This document shows positions 43,974 through 52,939 of a stretch of 64,000 nt of DNA, piece by piece. Source of the DNA: Seohaeicola zhoushanensis (GTDB lineage Bacteria; Pseudomonadota; Alphaproteobacteria; Rhodobacterales; Rhodobacteraceae); contig NZ_BNCJ01000018.1 of NCBI RefSeq assembly GCF_014656415.1, positions 22,134 to 86,133 of the forward strand, given 5' to 3'. Made by a program: the position numbers and the translations under genes. Within the stretch, counting starts at the first letter, position 1; every line of letters begins with the position of its first letter. The notes under the pieces are model-generated. The model was not told the DNA's origin, ran no database searches, and saw only the letters and a list, made by a program, of their open reading frames with translations.

Positions 43974-43998
43974 CGCCGTCCCGCACTGCGGGGCGGCG
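43974..43998 (+). promoter_or_regulatory. Intra-operon hairpin between xylF and xylH
   Basis: The arms CGCCGTCCCGC (43974-43984) and GCGGGGCGGCG (43988-43998) form an 11-bp stem with one G-T pair around ACT. No T-run follows, so it is not a full terminator. Hairpins here commonly protect the binding-protein part of such transcripts and so raise its level over the permease. Confidence 0.6.
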
Positions 43999-44039
43999 GG
44001 CCCCGGCATTGACCCATCCACAGGAGGGGCAGCGGCGAC

Positions 44040-45332
44040 ATGGCCGAAATCTCCCAAAATCCAGTGCAGAAACGGCGCGGCCTGATCGAGTCGCTCGATA
44101 TCGACATGCGCCTTGTCGGCATGATCGGCGCGCTGGTGCTGATCTCGCTGGCCTTCAACCTGGCCACCGGCGGGGCCTATCTGAGCCCGCGCAACATCTT
44201 CAACCTGACGATTCAGACCGTCTCGGTCGCCATCATGGCCACGGGCATGGTCTTCGTCATCGTCACCCGCAACATCGACCTCTCGGTCGGGGCCCTTCTG
44301 GCGATCTGCTCCGCCATGATGGCGATGACGCAGGCGCGCTGGCTGCCGGGGATGCTCGGGCTGGAGCTCGGCTCACCGCTGATCGCGCCGCTGACGGTGG
44401 TTGTCGGCCTGGTCACCGGCACGCTGATCGGGGCGATGAACGGCTGGCTGGTCGGCTACCAGCTGATCCCGGCCTTCATCGTCACGCTGGGTGGCTTCCT
44501 GATCTGGCGCTTTGCCGGCTGGTATCTGACCTCGGGCCAGACCATCGCCCCGCTCGACCAGACCTTCCTCTTGTTCGGCGGCGCCGAAGGCACGCTGGGC
44601 GAGACCTGGTCCTGGATCCTCGGGCTGGCGCTGTCGCTGGTGGCGCTCTGGGCGATCTGGTCGGCGCGGCGCTCGAAGCTGGCGCATGACTTCCCGGTCA
44701 AGCCGCTGGGCGCCGAGCTGGCCCTGGCGGGCATGGCGGTCGCGGCGATCCTCGGCTTTGTCGCCATCCTGAACGCCTACGCGATCCCCAAGGGCAAGCT
44801 GCGGCGGCTGTTCGAAGCGCAGGGAATGGAGCTGCCCGAGGGCTATAGCGCCGGGCACGGCCTGCCCTACTCGGTGCTGATCCTGATCCTGGTTGCCGTG
44901 GTCATGACCGTAATCGCGCGGCGCACCCGGCTGGGGCGCTATATCTTCGCCACCGGCGGAAACCCGGATGCGGCCGAGCTTTCGGGCATCAACACCCGCC
45001 TGCTGACCGTCAAGGTCTTTGCGCTGATGGGGTTCCTCTGCGGGCTCTCCGCCGTGGTCGCCTCTGCGCGCCTGCAAAGCCACGCCAATGACATAGGCAC
45101 GCTCGACGAACTCCGCGTGATTGCCGCCGCGGTGATCGGCGGGACAGCACTTGCCGGTGGAAGTGGCACAATTTACGGCGCAATCCTCGGCGCGCTCATC
45201 ATGCAGTCGCTGGCAAGCGGCATGGGGATGGTCGGCGTCGACTCGCCGTTGCAGAATATCGTGGTGGGGGCCGTGCTGGTCTTTGCCGTCTGGATCGACA
45301 TCCAGTATCGCAAGCGCTGGGGGAAGACATGA
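44040..45332 (+). CDS. xylH: Sugar ABC transporter permease (XylH-like)
   Basis: A 430-residue permease of the ribose/xylose/galactose class with about ten or more membrane helices. [19 protein letters not shown] and the late [20 protein letters not shown] are family hallmarks, as is the [19 protein letters not shown] loop before the ATPase contact. An extra hydrophilic insertion lies around 215-290, as in XylH. It overlaps xylG by 4 bases. Confidence 0.92.
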   Translation: MAEISQNPVQKRRGLIESLDIDMRLVGMIGALVLISLAFNLATGGAYLSPRNIFNLTIQTVSVAIMATGMVFVIVTRNIDLSVGALLAICSAMMAMTQARWLPGMLGLELGSPLIAPLTVVVGLVTGTLIGAMNGWLVGYQLIPAFIVTLGGFLIWRFAGWYLTSGQTIAPLDQTFLLFGGAEGTLGETWSWILGLALSLVALWAIWSARRSKLAHDFPVKPLGAELALAGMAVAAILGFVAILNAYAIPKGKLRRLFEAQGMELPEGYSAGHGLPYSVLILILVAVVMTVIARRTRLGRYIFATGGNPDAAELSGINTRLLTVKVFALMGFLCGLSAVVASARLQSHANDIGTLDELRVIAAAVIGGTALAGGSGTIYGAILGALIMQSLASGMGMVGVDSPLQNIVVGAVLVFAVWIDIQYRKRWGKT

Positions 45333-46078
45333 CCACGCCACTTGTCGAGATGCGCGACATCTCCATCGCCTTCGGCGGCGTCCATGCCGTCGACCATGTC
45401 AGCGTCGATCTCTTCCCCGGCGAGGTGGTCGGGCTGCTGGGTCACAACGGGGCCGGCAAGTCGACGCTGATCAAGATCCTCTCGGGCGCCTACCGGGCGG
45501 ACTCGGGCGAGATAAGGATCAACGGTGAGAAGGCCGAGATCTCCAACCCTCGCGATGCCCGCGCCTACAAGATCGAGACGATCTACCAGACACTGGCGTT
45601 GGCCGACAACCTGGATGCCGCCTCGAACCTTTTCCTTGGGCGAGAGCTGGTGACACCCTTTGGCATGGTGGACGACGACGCGATGGAGGCCGAGACGCGC
45701 AAGATCATGGCGCGGCTCAACCCCAACTTCCGCAAGTTCAACGTGCCGGTATCGGCGCTGTCGGGCGGGCAGCGGCAGTCGGTGGCCATCGCACGGGCGG
45801 TCTATTTCGATGCGAAGATCCTGATCATGGACGAGCCGACCGCCGCACTTGGCCCGCACGAGACGCAGATGGTCGCGGAGCTGATCCAGCAGCTCAAGGC
45901 GCAGGGCATCGGGATCTTCCTCATCAGCCATGACATCCATGACGTGATGAAGCTCTGCGACCGCGCTTCGGTGATGAAGAACGGCAAGCTGGTCGGCACG
46001 GTGAACGTCGAGGATGTGACCGACGACGACCTGCTTGGCATGATCATCCTGGGCAAACCGCCGGCAGGGACCGCCTGA
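45329..46078 (+). CDS. xylG: Sugar ABC transporter ATP-binding protein, single-domain form
   Basis: At 249 residues it holds one ATPase domain, whereas XylG and RbsA of enterobacteria have two in about 510 residues; here it must work as a homodimer. Walker A is GHNGAGKST, the signature is LSGGQRQ, Walker B is [12 protein letters not shown] and the switch His is in ISHDIHDV. Its ATG overlaps the xylH stop. It lies 3 bases before the glucokinase gene. Confidence 0.93.
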   Translation: MTTPLVEMRDISIAFGGVHAVDHVSVDLFPGEVVGLLGHNGAGKSTLIKILSGAYRADSGEIRINGEKAEISNPRDARAYKIETIYQTLALADNLDAASNLFLGRELVTPFGMVDDDAMEAETRKIMARLNPNFRKFNVPVSALSGGQRQSVAIARAVYFDAKILIMDEPTAALGPHETQMVAELIQQLKAQGIGIFLISHDIHDVMKLCDRASVMKNGKLVGTVNVEDVTDDDLLGMIILGKPPAGTA

Positions 46079-46081
46079 CCC

Positions 46082-47002
46082 ATGGGGCCGGACGTTCTTG
46101 TCGCCGATATCGGCGGGACCAATACCCGCCTGTCGTTGGCCGGACCTGGCGGCTGGCTGCACGGGACGTCGCGCTTTGCCAATGACGAGCACGCCGGGTT
46201 CGACGTGGTGCTGGAGCGGTTCCTCTCCGCCCATCCCGGCCCGGTCGCCGCCTGCTGCGTTGCCGTCGCCGGACCGATCACCCCCGAGCGCGCGCGGCTC
46301 ACCAACCGCGACTGGACCATCGAACGGGCCGCCGTCGCCGAGCGGCTGGGCGGGGTGCCGGTGCGGCTGGTCAACGACCTTGCCGCACTGGGGCACGCAC
46401 TGCCGGGGCTGAGCGGCGACCAGATCGAAGAGCTGCGCCCCGGTGCGCCGGGGCCGCGCAACGGACAGGCGCTGGTGGCGGGGCTGGGCACCGGCTTCAA
46501 TGTCTGCCTCGCCAAGGTGACGACAGCGGGGCAAGTGGTCGTAGAGGCTGAGCTCGGCCATTCCAGCCTTCCGGTCAGCGTCCACCGGGGTCTGGCCGAG
46601 GCCTTGGGCAAAGGCGCAGAGGCCTTTCCGACAGTCGAACATCTCTTCTCCGGTCGGGGCCTTTCGGAACTGCACCGCGCGCTCACCGGCGCGGCGGATC
46701 GGCCGGCGCACGAGATCGTCGCCTCGGCGCCCGCGACGGTGAAACTGGCGGCGCATCTGACCGGGCTGCTGGCACGGCAGCTGGTGTTCCAATACATGCC
46801 GCTCGACGGTATCCGCTTTGCCGGCAGCGTCGGGCGCGGGATCCTCGGGCCGATCGGGCGGGCAGCCTTTCTGCGGGCGGTCGAGACCGAGGACGGGGCC
46901 TTCTCGCATATTGTCGATCGTGTGCCCCTGGGCCTCATCACCGACGACGCGGCGGCCTTGACCGGTCTTGCCCGGCTGGCGCTGACACTGGCGCAGGGGT
47001 GA
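46082..47002 (+). CDS. glk: Glucokinase family protein
   Basis: A 306-residue sugar kinase of the bacterial glucokinase family. It shows VADIGGTNTRLSLAGPG (phosphate 1), RLVNDLAALGHAL with the catalytic Asp, GLGTGFNVCLA and the AELGHSSLPV segment. It phosphorylates glucose, or a similar sugar, delivered by the upstream importer. It is the last gene of the operon, which ends at the hairpin at 47036. Confidence 0.9.
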   Translation: MGPDVLVADIGGTNTRLSLAGPGGWLHGTSRFANDEHAGFDVVLERFLSAHPGPVAACCVAVAGPITPERARLTNRDWTIERAAVAERLGGVPVRLVNDLAALGHALPGLSGDQIEELRPGAPGPRNGQALVAGLGTGFNVCLAKVTTAGQVVVEAELGHSSLPVSVHRGLAEALGKGAEAFPTVEHLFSGRGLSELHRALTGAADRPAHEIVASAPATVKLAAHLTGLLARQLVFQYMPLDGIRFAGSVGRGILGPIGRAAFLRAVETEDGAFSHIVDRVPLGLITDDAAALTGLARLALTLAQG

Positions 47003-47035
47003 GCGACCTCCCCTCTTCGACCAGCGCAACCGGTC

Positions 47036-47059
47036 CCCTCTCCCCTCGGGGGGAGAGGG
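47036..47059. terminator. Bidirectional terminator between glk and the gamma-glutamyltransferase gene
   Basis: A perfect 10-bp stem CCCTCTCCCC / GGGGAGAGGG closes on TCGG. It lies between convergent stops at 47002 and 47082. The flanking GGTTAGGGTGAGGGG resembles a repeat seen widely in bacterial genomes. Confidence 0.65.
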
Positions 47060-47081
47060 TTAGGGTGAGGGGCAGCCCCGC

Positions 47082-48863
47082 TCAACGCCCAATCGCATAG
47101 GCCTGCATCAGCCGCGGCGTCGCCGCCGCCCGCAGCAGTCCGTCGGCGCCACGCGACGCCGCCGTCAGCCGCCCCACGGTCCAGGGCGCCGCGACCTCGA
47201 CATCGTGCCCGCGCGCCCGCAAGTCGGCGATCACCGCCTCGCCGACGGCAGGTTCGACCATGAGATGACCGGGCCGCACCTCGCGCGGCCAGAAGGAGCC
47301 CTGGAAATGCGCCGTGTGGAACAATGGCGCGTCCACCGCCTCCTGCAGGTTCAGCCGCTGGTGCACCAGGCGGAGGAACCAGATCAGCTGCCACTGGTCC
47401 TGCTGGTCGCCGCCAGGCGTACCGAAGGCCAGCCGCGTGCCGTCCGGCCCGCGCGCCATCGAGGGCGAAAGCGTCGTGCGCGGCCGGGTGCCGGGCACCA
47501 GCGACGAGGGCAGCCCGGGGTCGAGCCAGAACATCTGCGCGCGCGAGTTGAGCGGCATCCCGAGGCCCGGCACCACCGGCGAAGATTGCAGCCAGCCGCC
47601 CGAGGGCGTGGCCGAGACCATGTTGCCCCAGCGGTCGACCGCGTCGATATGCACCGTGTCGCCGCGCTTCTCGGAGAGATGCGCCATTGTCGGCTCGCCC
47701 GCGCCGACGCCTTTCGCCTCGGTCTCGCGCTGCGCGCGGGCAATGGCGGCCTCGGCCAGCACTTCGAACCCGGAGGGACGGCCCGGCCGTTGCTCCAAAG
47801 AGGCGCGCTCACCGATAAGGCCGCGCCGTGACCCGGCATAGGCCCGCTCCAGCAGCGCCGCCCGCGGCCAGTCTCCCGGCGCGTCGCCGTAGAAGGCCTC
47901 GCGGTCGGCGAAGGAGAGCTTCATCGCCTCGGTCACGACATGGATGAAACCGGCGGGACGGGACGGGTCGACCTCCAGCCCTTCGAGCAGGCGCAGCGTT
48001 TGCAGGAAGACCGGCCCCTGCGACCAGAAGCCGGGCTTCATCACTTCCCACCCGTGATAATCGACGCTTTGCGCCGGTTCGTAGCCGGCCTGCCAGGCGG
48101 CCATGTCCTCGCCGCTGAGCACACCCTTGCGGCGTGCCCCGGCGGCGTCCATCACGCAGGCCTCGCGCATCCATCGGTCGATCTCCTCGGCGACGAAGCC
48201 CTTGTAGAACGCCCGTCGCGCGGCTTCGATCTGCGCTTCACGGCCGCCCTGGACCGCCTCGGCCTCGGTCAGCAACCGCTCCCATGTTTCGGCCAGCACC
48301 AGGTTGGCGAAGAGCGCCCCGGCCTTCGGCGCCATGCCGCCCGGCAGCCAGGTGGCGTGGCTGGTCGGCCATTCGTCTTCAAAGAACCGGGCCAGCCCAG
48401 CTATGGTGCCGGCGGCGCGGGCCAGGATCGGGTGACCTGCGCGGGCATAGTGGATGGCCGGCTCCATCACGGTGCGCAGCGGCAGTCGCCCGTGATCGCG
48501 CAGCATCAGCATCCAGCCGTCGAAGGCGCCGGGAACGACCGTGGCCAGCAGGCCCGAGCCGGGGATCGCGGTCAGGCCCTCCGAGCGCATATGTTCCACG
48601 GTCGCCCCCAATGGCGCCACGCCCTGGCCGCAGATCGCCTGAGGCGCATCGGCCCCGGCCAGCCAGATCATCGCCGGCATGTCGCCCAGCGGCCCGTTCA
48701 GATGCGGTTCAACCACGTTCAGCACGAAACCCATGGCCGCCGCCGCATCAGCCGCGGTGCCGCCGAGTTCAAGCATCCGCATTCCGACGGCGGAGGCGAT
48801 CCAATGGGTCGAGGCGACGGCCCCGAAGGTGCCGGTGATCTCGGGGCGGGTGGTGAATGTCAT
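47082..48863 (-). CDS. Gamma-glutamyltransferase family protein
   Basis: A 593-residue N-terminal-nucleophile hydrolase precursor, starting MTFTTRPEITGTFGAVASTH at the ATG 48863 behind AGAGGAG. The family segments GGTAADAAAAMGFVLNVVEP and MKLSFADREAFYGD are present. The autocleavage Thr is in GDTVHIDAVDRWGNMVS. The protein would cut itself there into large and small chains. It has no clear signal peptide, unlike periplasmic Ggt, so it may be a cytoplasmic acylase-like relative. Substrate not determined. Confidence 0.86.
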   Translation of the reverse strand: MTFTTRPEITGTFGAVASTHWIASAVGMRMLELGGTAADAAAAMGFVLNVVEPHLNGPLGDMPAMIWLAGADAPQAICGQGVAPLGATVEHMRSEGLTAIPGSGLLATVVPGAFDGWMLMLRDHGRLPLRTVMEPAIHYARAGHPILARAAGTIAGLARFFEDEWPTSHATWLPGGMAPKAGALFANLVLAETWERLLTEAEAVQGGREAQIEAARRAFYKGFVAEEIDRWMREACVMDAAGARRKGVLSGEDMAAWQAGYEPAQSVDYHGWEVMKPGFWSQGPVFLQTLRLLEGLEVDPSRPAGFIHVVTEAMKLSFADREAFYGDAPGDWPRAALLERAYAGSRRGLIGERASLEQRPGRPSGFEVLAEAAIARAQRETEAKGVGAGEPTMAHLSEKRGDTVHIDAVDRWGNMVSATPSGGWLQSSPVVPGLGMPLNSRAQMFWLDPGLPSSLVPGTRPRTTLSPSMARGPDGTRLAFGTPGGDQQDQWQLIWFLRLVHQRLNLQEAVDAPLFHTAHFQGSFWPREVRPGHLMVEPAVGEAVIADLRARGHDVEVAAPWTVGRLTAASRGADGLLRAAATPRLMQAYAIGR

Positions 48864-48921
48864 GGCCGGCTCCTCTGCGGGTCGGGCGGCATCCTGCACC
48901 GCCACCCGGCCCCGAGGCAAA

Positions 48922-48968
48922 CCGAAATCCGCAACGGATTTCGGACCGATTTCCTTGCAGGAAATCGG
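48922..48968. terminator. Two tandem hairpins after tamB
   Basis: CCGAAATCCG-CAA-CGGATTTCGG (48922-48944) and CCGATTTCC-TTGCA-GGAAATCGG (48946-48968) sit one base apart and have related arms. They fill most of the gap between the tamB stop and the next start on the same strand, so they probably separate the two transcription units. Confidence 0.6.
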
Positions 48969-48976
48969 CGTCAACC

Positions 48977-51900
48977 TCAGTAGTCGCGCTCGAAAAACAG
49001 CCCCACTCCGGTATCGCCGGTATTGCCGACCGAGCCCTTGAGCGTCAGCGAGTCGGTAAGGTCGAGGTTCAGGTTGACCTCGGTCTCGCCCTTGGCGTTG
49101 ACGTTGACGTCGGCGTAGACCTTCTCACTGACGTAGGCGCCGACGCCGACCTGGGCGTTGCCATCGTCATCGGTGCCGACATCCAGCGAATCCACCCCCA
49201 GCCCGCTGCGGATATTGCCGAGCAGCCCTCCGCCGCCCCCCGCCAGCGTCGCCAGCTGCGCTCCCAGCTGGGCGATCTTCAGCGGCGAAAGCTCGGTGAA
49301 CTTGTCGCCGAACAGCAGCAGCGCCAGCGCCTCTTCGCTGGGGCGTTCGGGCACCGATGTGACTTCCAGCACGGGCGCGTCGACCGGGCCGGTAATCGCC
49401 AGCGTTGCCGTGCCTTCGCCGGTCGAGGTGCTGGCGCGGAACTGGAGGTAGGGCTCCAGCCGGCCCTGCATCGAGATGCGCCCTTCGTCCAGTTTCAGCC
49501 GGCGGCCAAGGATGTCAAAGACGCCGCGGATCAGCGAGATCTGCCCCGAGGGCACCACCCGGTCGGTGGTGCCGCCCACCGTGATGACCCCGCCAAGCTC
49601 GGCATCCAGGCCACGGCCACGGGCGAAGATGCGGTTGGGCGCGCTCAGCACCAGGTCGAGCGCGATGGGGCGCGAGGAGCTGCCGCCCTGCTCGATCAGC
49701 CCGGCACGGGCGCGGGTGCGGCGCGAGGCCGGCCCCTCGCCGACATGCACGATATCGGGGATCGGCGCGGCGCCCACGGCCCCCGAAGCGGTGGCGACGT
49801 TGATCTCGGTCTCGCCGAAGTCGACGCGCCCCGACAGGCTGCCGCCCCCGGCCACCGGGCCGGTAAAGCGCAGCGCGCCGTTTGCCGTGGTCTTGTAGCT
49901 GATGTTGTCGGTCAGCACGACGCCGTTCAGGCCGATGTCGATGGCGGCGGAATTCGGGGCCTCCAGCCCTAGGCTGCCATTGGCCGTAATGGTGCCCCCT
50001 GCCCGCATTCCGCCCGAGGCGTTGACCTGCGCCGTGCCGCCCGACATGCGCACCGTCGCGTCGATCCCGGTCAGCGCCTGCGCCACCGCGGGGATGGCGA
50101 TGCTGGCGCCCGAGGTCGTCGCCGTGCCCGTCAGCGCGCCAAGGCCCGGCGTGCCGTTCAGGGCCAGGTCGAACCGGGCAACGCCCGAGGCCGAGTTCGG
50201 GCTGATGAAGGCGTTGACCAGCCCCAGCTGCGCCTGTCCCTTGGCGGTCAGGTCGGCGCGGTTGGCCGCCTGATCATAGTCGCCGGCCATCGCCAGCTCG
50301 ATCCCGCCGGGGCCGGTGGCATCGGTGTCGATGGACCAGTCGGTGCCCTGCCGGGACGCCAGGCCCTGCGCCTTCAGCGTGCCGGGGAACTGGCGCACGA
50401 TCCGTTCAAGCCGTGCCAGCGCCGCGTCATAGGCCAGCGCGACGTCTCCACTGGTCTCGTCGAAGTTGCCGTCGAACCGGCCAGAGAGCCCCGCCGAGCC
50501 TTCGACATCCGCCTCGGCCTGCCAGTGCCCCTCGCCCGAACGGTCGGCCAGCCCCTTGGCGGCGAGGTCGCCGCGCAGCTGCGGTACCAGCCGTTCAAGC
50601 CGCTGGAAGAGCCCGTCGAAGGTCAGCTGGGCAATGCCGGTCGGTTCCTCGTAGGTCGCGCCGAAAGTGCCGGCGATCCCGGCGGTGCCCTCGGTGCGCA
50701 GGCTGGCGCGCCAGGTGGCGCCTTCGCTGCGGCTGGCCATCCCGCGCGCGGCAAGCCGGCCCTTGATCTGCGGCACCAGTCGCTCGACCCCGTCGAGCCC
50801 GGCGTCGAAACCGATATCGGCGATGCCGGTCGCCTCGCTGAAACGGGCGCGCAGCTTGCCGCTCAGCCCCGCCGTGCCGCTCGCCTCGGCACTGGCGACC
50901 CAGGCGGCATCGGCGTTGCGGCTGGCGCTGCCCTCGGCCACCAGCATGCCGTCAAGCGCCGGCACCAGCCGGTCGAGCCCGCCCAGCCGGGCGCGATAGG
51001 TCATCTCGACCGCGCCGTCCTGATGTGCGGTGCCATTGGCTACCGCGAAAGAGCTGTTCGGCCCGGCCAGCCGCAACTCGCCACTCACGTCGCTGCCCTG
51101 CTGGGTCAGGTCCCCGCTCAGCGTCACCGGCCCCGGCAGCGCCGGCACCAGCGGCGCTAGATCGTCGAGCCGGGCGCGGAAGGTCACATCGGCCTGGCCC
51201 GTCCTGACCGTGCCGCGGGCCGTGGCCGATATCGCGCGGCCATCCAGCGTGAAGGCCCGCAACGTCGTTCCGCCCTCGTCGCGGCGCGCGTCGAGCATAA
51301 GCGTGGTGCGCCCGCCGATCAGCGGGTCGACGCTGTCGATCCCGCTTGAAAGGTCCTGCGCCTCGGCGTCCAGCTTTATATCGAAGGCGCCTCCCAGCGG
51401 CACGCCCTTACCCACCAGCCGCAGGCGCGCCGCCCCGCCCAGGTCGATGCCCGCCAGTCCGGCAAAACGGCCAAGATCGGGTGCCTCGACCTCGGCCTGG
51501 CCATCGACGGCAAAGCCGGTCTCCAGCCCGTCGATGCGCGCCGTGACACGGGCGGAATAGTCCTCGCCGGTCAGGACCATCTGCTCGACCGACAGCACGC
51601 TGCCCCCCGCCCAGGCGAAGCGCCCGTCCAGCGTGACTTCGGACCCGACGGCCTGCTGCAGCGCCTCGTCGTGCAGGTCCAGCCCGGCCAGAGACGCCGT
51701 CACGGTGCCATCCAGACGCGGGGTCGCGCCCTGCTCGAAGCGGCCCGAGGCCTTGATCTCGGCCGTCTCGACCTCGAAGCCCGCACGCAGCAGCCCCTCG
51801 ACGCGGGTGTCCAGCCGCCAGCTGTTGCCCTCGGACAGGGCAAAGCCGCCGGCAATCTCGGCGCGGCGGACCTGGATCGCCGGCTCGCCCAGCGGCAGCA

Positions 51901-52939
51901 CCACGTTCTGGCCCTCTGGAGGGACGATGGTGCCGCCGAGGTCGGCGCGGGTCAGCTGGCCGGCGGCGTCGATATCGAGGGCCCCGGCCAGGTCGAGCGC
52001 ATTGGCCGAAATGGCGAATTCCGGCACCGAAAGGCTGCCGTCCGCGCCGGTCTGCCCCGTGAGCGACAGCCGCGCGTCGGTGCCGAAGAACTCGCGATAG
52101 CTTTCCGCCAGGACCGGCGTGATGTCGCCGCCCAGATCGGCCGCAAACCCGATGCCGCCGGCCTCGCCCGCGGCGCCAAGCGTCACCTTGCCCGTCACCC
52201 GGTCGACACCGTCGGTGGCCAGCGCGATATCGGCGGCGAAATCGCCCACCGGCCCCTCGCCCTTTGCGCTCAGCGCCACCGAGGGGCGGCCGGGGATGTT
52301 CAGCAGTTCGGACACCAGCCCGCCCTCGGCCTCGGTCACCGCAAGGTCGAGACCGATCTGGCGGGTTTCGTTGGCATAGGCGGCCTTGAGGTCGACCCGG
52401 TCGCTCGGCCGGTCAAGCCGCACGATCCCCAAATCGGTGTCCAGCGCGCCGCCCTCCAGCGTCAGCCGGCCCTGCGCGGTCAGTTCGGCCGCGATCCCGG
52501 TCACCGGCTGCGCCAGCGCCAGCCGGCCGACTTCGAGCTTGGCGATCGAGATGCCGACCGGCAGGTCGGGCAGCGCGAAGGGCGTCGCCTCGGGCGCGGG
52601 CAGCGTGTCGTCGGTGGTGGTGCCCGGCTTGCGTGCAACCTCGATGCTCTCGGCGGTCAGCGCGTTGATGACAAGGTTGCCGCGCAGCAGGTCCGAACGG
52701 TTCCAGTCCAGCACCGCCCCGGTGATGGTCAGCCAGACCCCCTCGTCGTCGGCAACCGTCAGCTTTTCCAGCGTCGCGCGGCTGCTGAGCGCGCCTTCTA
52801 GCCCGGTCACCGTGACAAAGCGGCTGTCGCCCGAGAGCGAGCTTTCCAGGAAATCGACGATGAACCCGCCCGACTCCTGCGCGGCCACCGGCAGGGCCAG
52901 GGTCGCGGCAAGCGTGGAGGAGAACAGCAGGCGGCGCAT
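48977..52939 (-). CDS. tamB: TamB-like inner-membrane-anchored translocation and assembly protein
   Basis: A 1320-residue, mainly beta-strand protein with an N-terminal signal/anchor (MRRLLFSSTLAATLALPVAA), many repeated TamB/AsmA-like segments (for example LVPQLRGDLAAKGLADRSGE) and the DUF490-type C-terminal domain (ILGRRLKLDEGRISMQGRLE). The family bridges the periplasm as a lipid-conducting groove and works with TamA in the outer membrane. Its ATG overlaps the tamA stop by one base. The ending DTGVGLFFERDY is typical. Confidence 0.93.
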   Translation of the reverse strand: MRRLLFSSTLAATLALPVAAQESGGFIVDFLESSLSGDSRFVTVTGLEGALSSRATLEKLTVADDEGVWLTITGAVLDWNRSDLLRGNLVINALTAESIEVARKPGTTTDDTLPAPEATPFALPDLPVGISIAKLEVGRLALAQPVTGIAAELTAQGRLTLEGGALDTDLGIVRLDRPSDRVDLKAAYANETRQIGLDLAVTEAEGGLVSELLNIPGRPSVALSAKGEGPVGDFAADIALATDGVDRVTGKVTLGAAGEAGGIGFAADLGGDITPVLAESYREFFGTDARLSLTGQTGADGSLSVPEFAISANALDLAGALDIDAAGQLTRADLGGTIVPPEGQNVVLPLGEPAIQVRRAEIAGGFALSEGNSWRLDTRVEGLLRAGFEVETAEIKASGRFEQGATPRLDGTVTASLAGLDLHDEALQQAVGSEVTLDGRFAWAGGSVLSVEQMVLTGEDYSARVTARIDGLETGFAVDGQAEVEAPDLGRFAGLAGIDLGGAARLRLVGKGVPLGGAFDIKLDAEAQDLSSGIDSVDPLIGGRTTLMLDARRDEGGTTLRAFTLDGRAISATARGTVRTGQADVTFRARLDDLAPLVPALPGPVTLSGDLTQQGSDVSGELRLAGPNSSFAVANGTAHQDGAVEMTYRARLGGLDRLVPALDGMLVAEGSASRNADAAWVASAEASGTAGLSGKLRARFSEATGIADIGFDAGLDGVERLVPQIKGRLAARGMASRSEGATWRASLRTEGTAGIAGTFGATYEEPTGIAQLTFDGLFQRLERLVPQLRGDLAAKGLADRSGEGHWQAEADVEGSAGLSGRFDGNFDETSGDVALAYDAALARLERIVRQFPGTLKAQGLASRQGTDWSIDTDATGPGGIELAMAGDYDQAANRADLTAKGQAQLGLVNAFISPNSASGVARFDLALNGTPGLGALTGTATTSGASIAIPAVAQALTGIDATVRMSGGTAQVNASGGMRAGGTITANGSLGLEAPNSAAIDIGLNGVVLTDNISYKTTANGALRFTGPVAGGGSLSGRVDFGETEINVATASGAVGAAPIPDIVHVGEGPASRRTRARAGLIEQGGSSSRPIALDLVLSAPNRIFARGRGLDAELGGVITVGGTTDRVVPSGQISLIRGVFDILGRRLKLDEGRISMQGRLEPYLQFRASTSTGEGTATLAITGPVDAPVLEVTSVPERPSEEALALLLFGDKFTELSPLKIAQLGAQLATLAGGGGGLLGNIRSGLGVDSLDVGTDDDGNAQVGVGAYVSEKVYADVNVNAKGETEVNLNLDLTDSLTLKGSVGNTGDTGVGLFFERDY

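Noticed and set aside
47082..48974. Longer N-terminus for the gamma-glutamyltransferase-family protein
   Set aside because: The extra 37 codons lack a signal peptide and pass through the AGAGGAG ribosome-binding site that serves the ATG at 48863.
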